From positions 1-64,000 of the forward strand of contig NZ_LZZM01000245.1 in NCBI RefSeq assembly GCF_002006345.1: a stretch of DNA of 64,000 nt, written 5' to 3'. The notes below the pieces were generated by a model. The model had not been told where the DNA came from and ran no database searches. It worked only from the letters and a program-made list of their open reading frames with translations. Numbering within the stretch: position 1 is the stretch's first letter; the number at the start of each line of letters is the position of its first letter. The stretch is from Clostridium puniceum. Its GTDB lineage: Bacteria; Bacillota; Clostridia; Clostridiales; Clostridiaceae. Shown here piece by piece: positions 63,956 to 64,000 of this stretch. Both the position numbers and the translations under genes were made by a program.

Positions 63956-64000
63956 TTACCCTTGTGTTTTCAAATATTGTGCTAATTTAGGACTAAAATT
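63956..64000 (-). CDS. possible 3' end of a gene entering from the right
   Basis: Minus-strand reading from the edge gives NFSPKLAQYLKTQG followed by TAA at 63958-63956. Fourteen codons are too few to identify or prove a gene. Confidence 0.25.
   Translation of the reverse strand, partial: NFSPKLAQYLKTQG

Noticed and set aside
1..64000. CRISPR array or tRNA genes
   Set aside because: No regularly spaced repeats and no tRNA-like cloverleaf or T-loop sequence noticed on either strand.

Overview
The window looks like chromosomal DNA of a Clostridium sensu stricto species, probably close to the solventogenic C. beijerinckii / C. saccharoperbutylacetonicum group. The base composition is very AT-rich, Shine-Dalgarno sites are strong (AGGAGG type), and the families are typically clostridial: a FabH-Acp-FabK-FabF-Acc operon, the Agr thiolactone quorum-sensing system, LivKHMGF, PdxST, a CooS-type protein and a 6-phospho-beta-glucosidase with an antiterminator leader. 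The species is inferred from gene content only.

Layout. 1-70 is the 5' end of a 16S rRNA gene reading out to the left, with its boxA and promoter to about 245. Then come pdxST and an RNA methyltransferase (876-3378, minus), a branched-chain amino acid ABC transporter operon (3967-8475, plus), an EAL-CBS-GGDEF enzyme, a DUF4173 / Xre / DUF2975 membrane-protein operon, a K+-independent type H+-pyrophosphatase (13672-15807), a bglA gene with a RAT/terminator leader, and a DUF4474 protein. At 19-23.4 kb are a small Cys-rich protein, a Crp/Fnr regulator, a YjjG-like phosphatase, and an Rrf2 regulator next to a divergent cooS; the last two share a palindromic operator. At 23.6-28.5 kb (minus) lies malic enzyme, a KdgT-family permease and a CitA/DcuS-type two-component system.

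The standout region is 28.9-59.3 kb. A complete Agr system (agrB and a short agrD on plus; two agrC paralogues and agrA on minus) lies beside a hybrid polyketide / nonribosomal peptide locus. That locus comprises a type II thioesterase, an FMN-binding membrane-anchored protein, a 3069-residue FAAL-ACP-KS-AT-KR-ACP-KS-(dead AT) synthase, an MFS exporter, and a 2013-residue ACP-ACP-C-PCP-A(Ser-like)-C-SDR synthetase. It is headed by a cannibalised fatty-acid operon: fabH, acp, fabK, fabF, accB, accC, accD and accA look intact, but fabD is absent, fabG survives only as a frameshifted 3' scar, and fabZ is reduced to its non-catalytic C-terminal half. A phosphopantetheinyl transferase relic lies just upstream of the thioesterase. 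The reading I favour is a paralogous fab operon that lost the steps the host or the megasynthases can supply, and kept malonyl-CoA supply and chain initiation/extension to feed a fatty-acyl-polyketide-serine product, probably under cell-density control by the adjacent Agr system.

The right end (59.5-63.6 kb, minus) holds hypB, a large Fe-S/FAD oxidoreductase and hypA (nickel delivery for a [NiFe] enzyme), with a palindrome over the hypB promoter. I see no tRNA, insertion sequence, prophage or CRISPR array.
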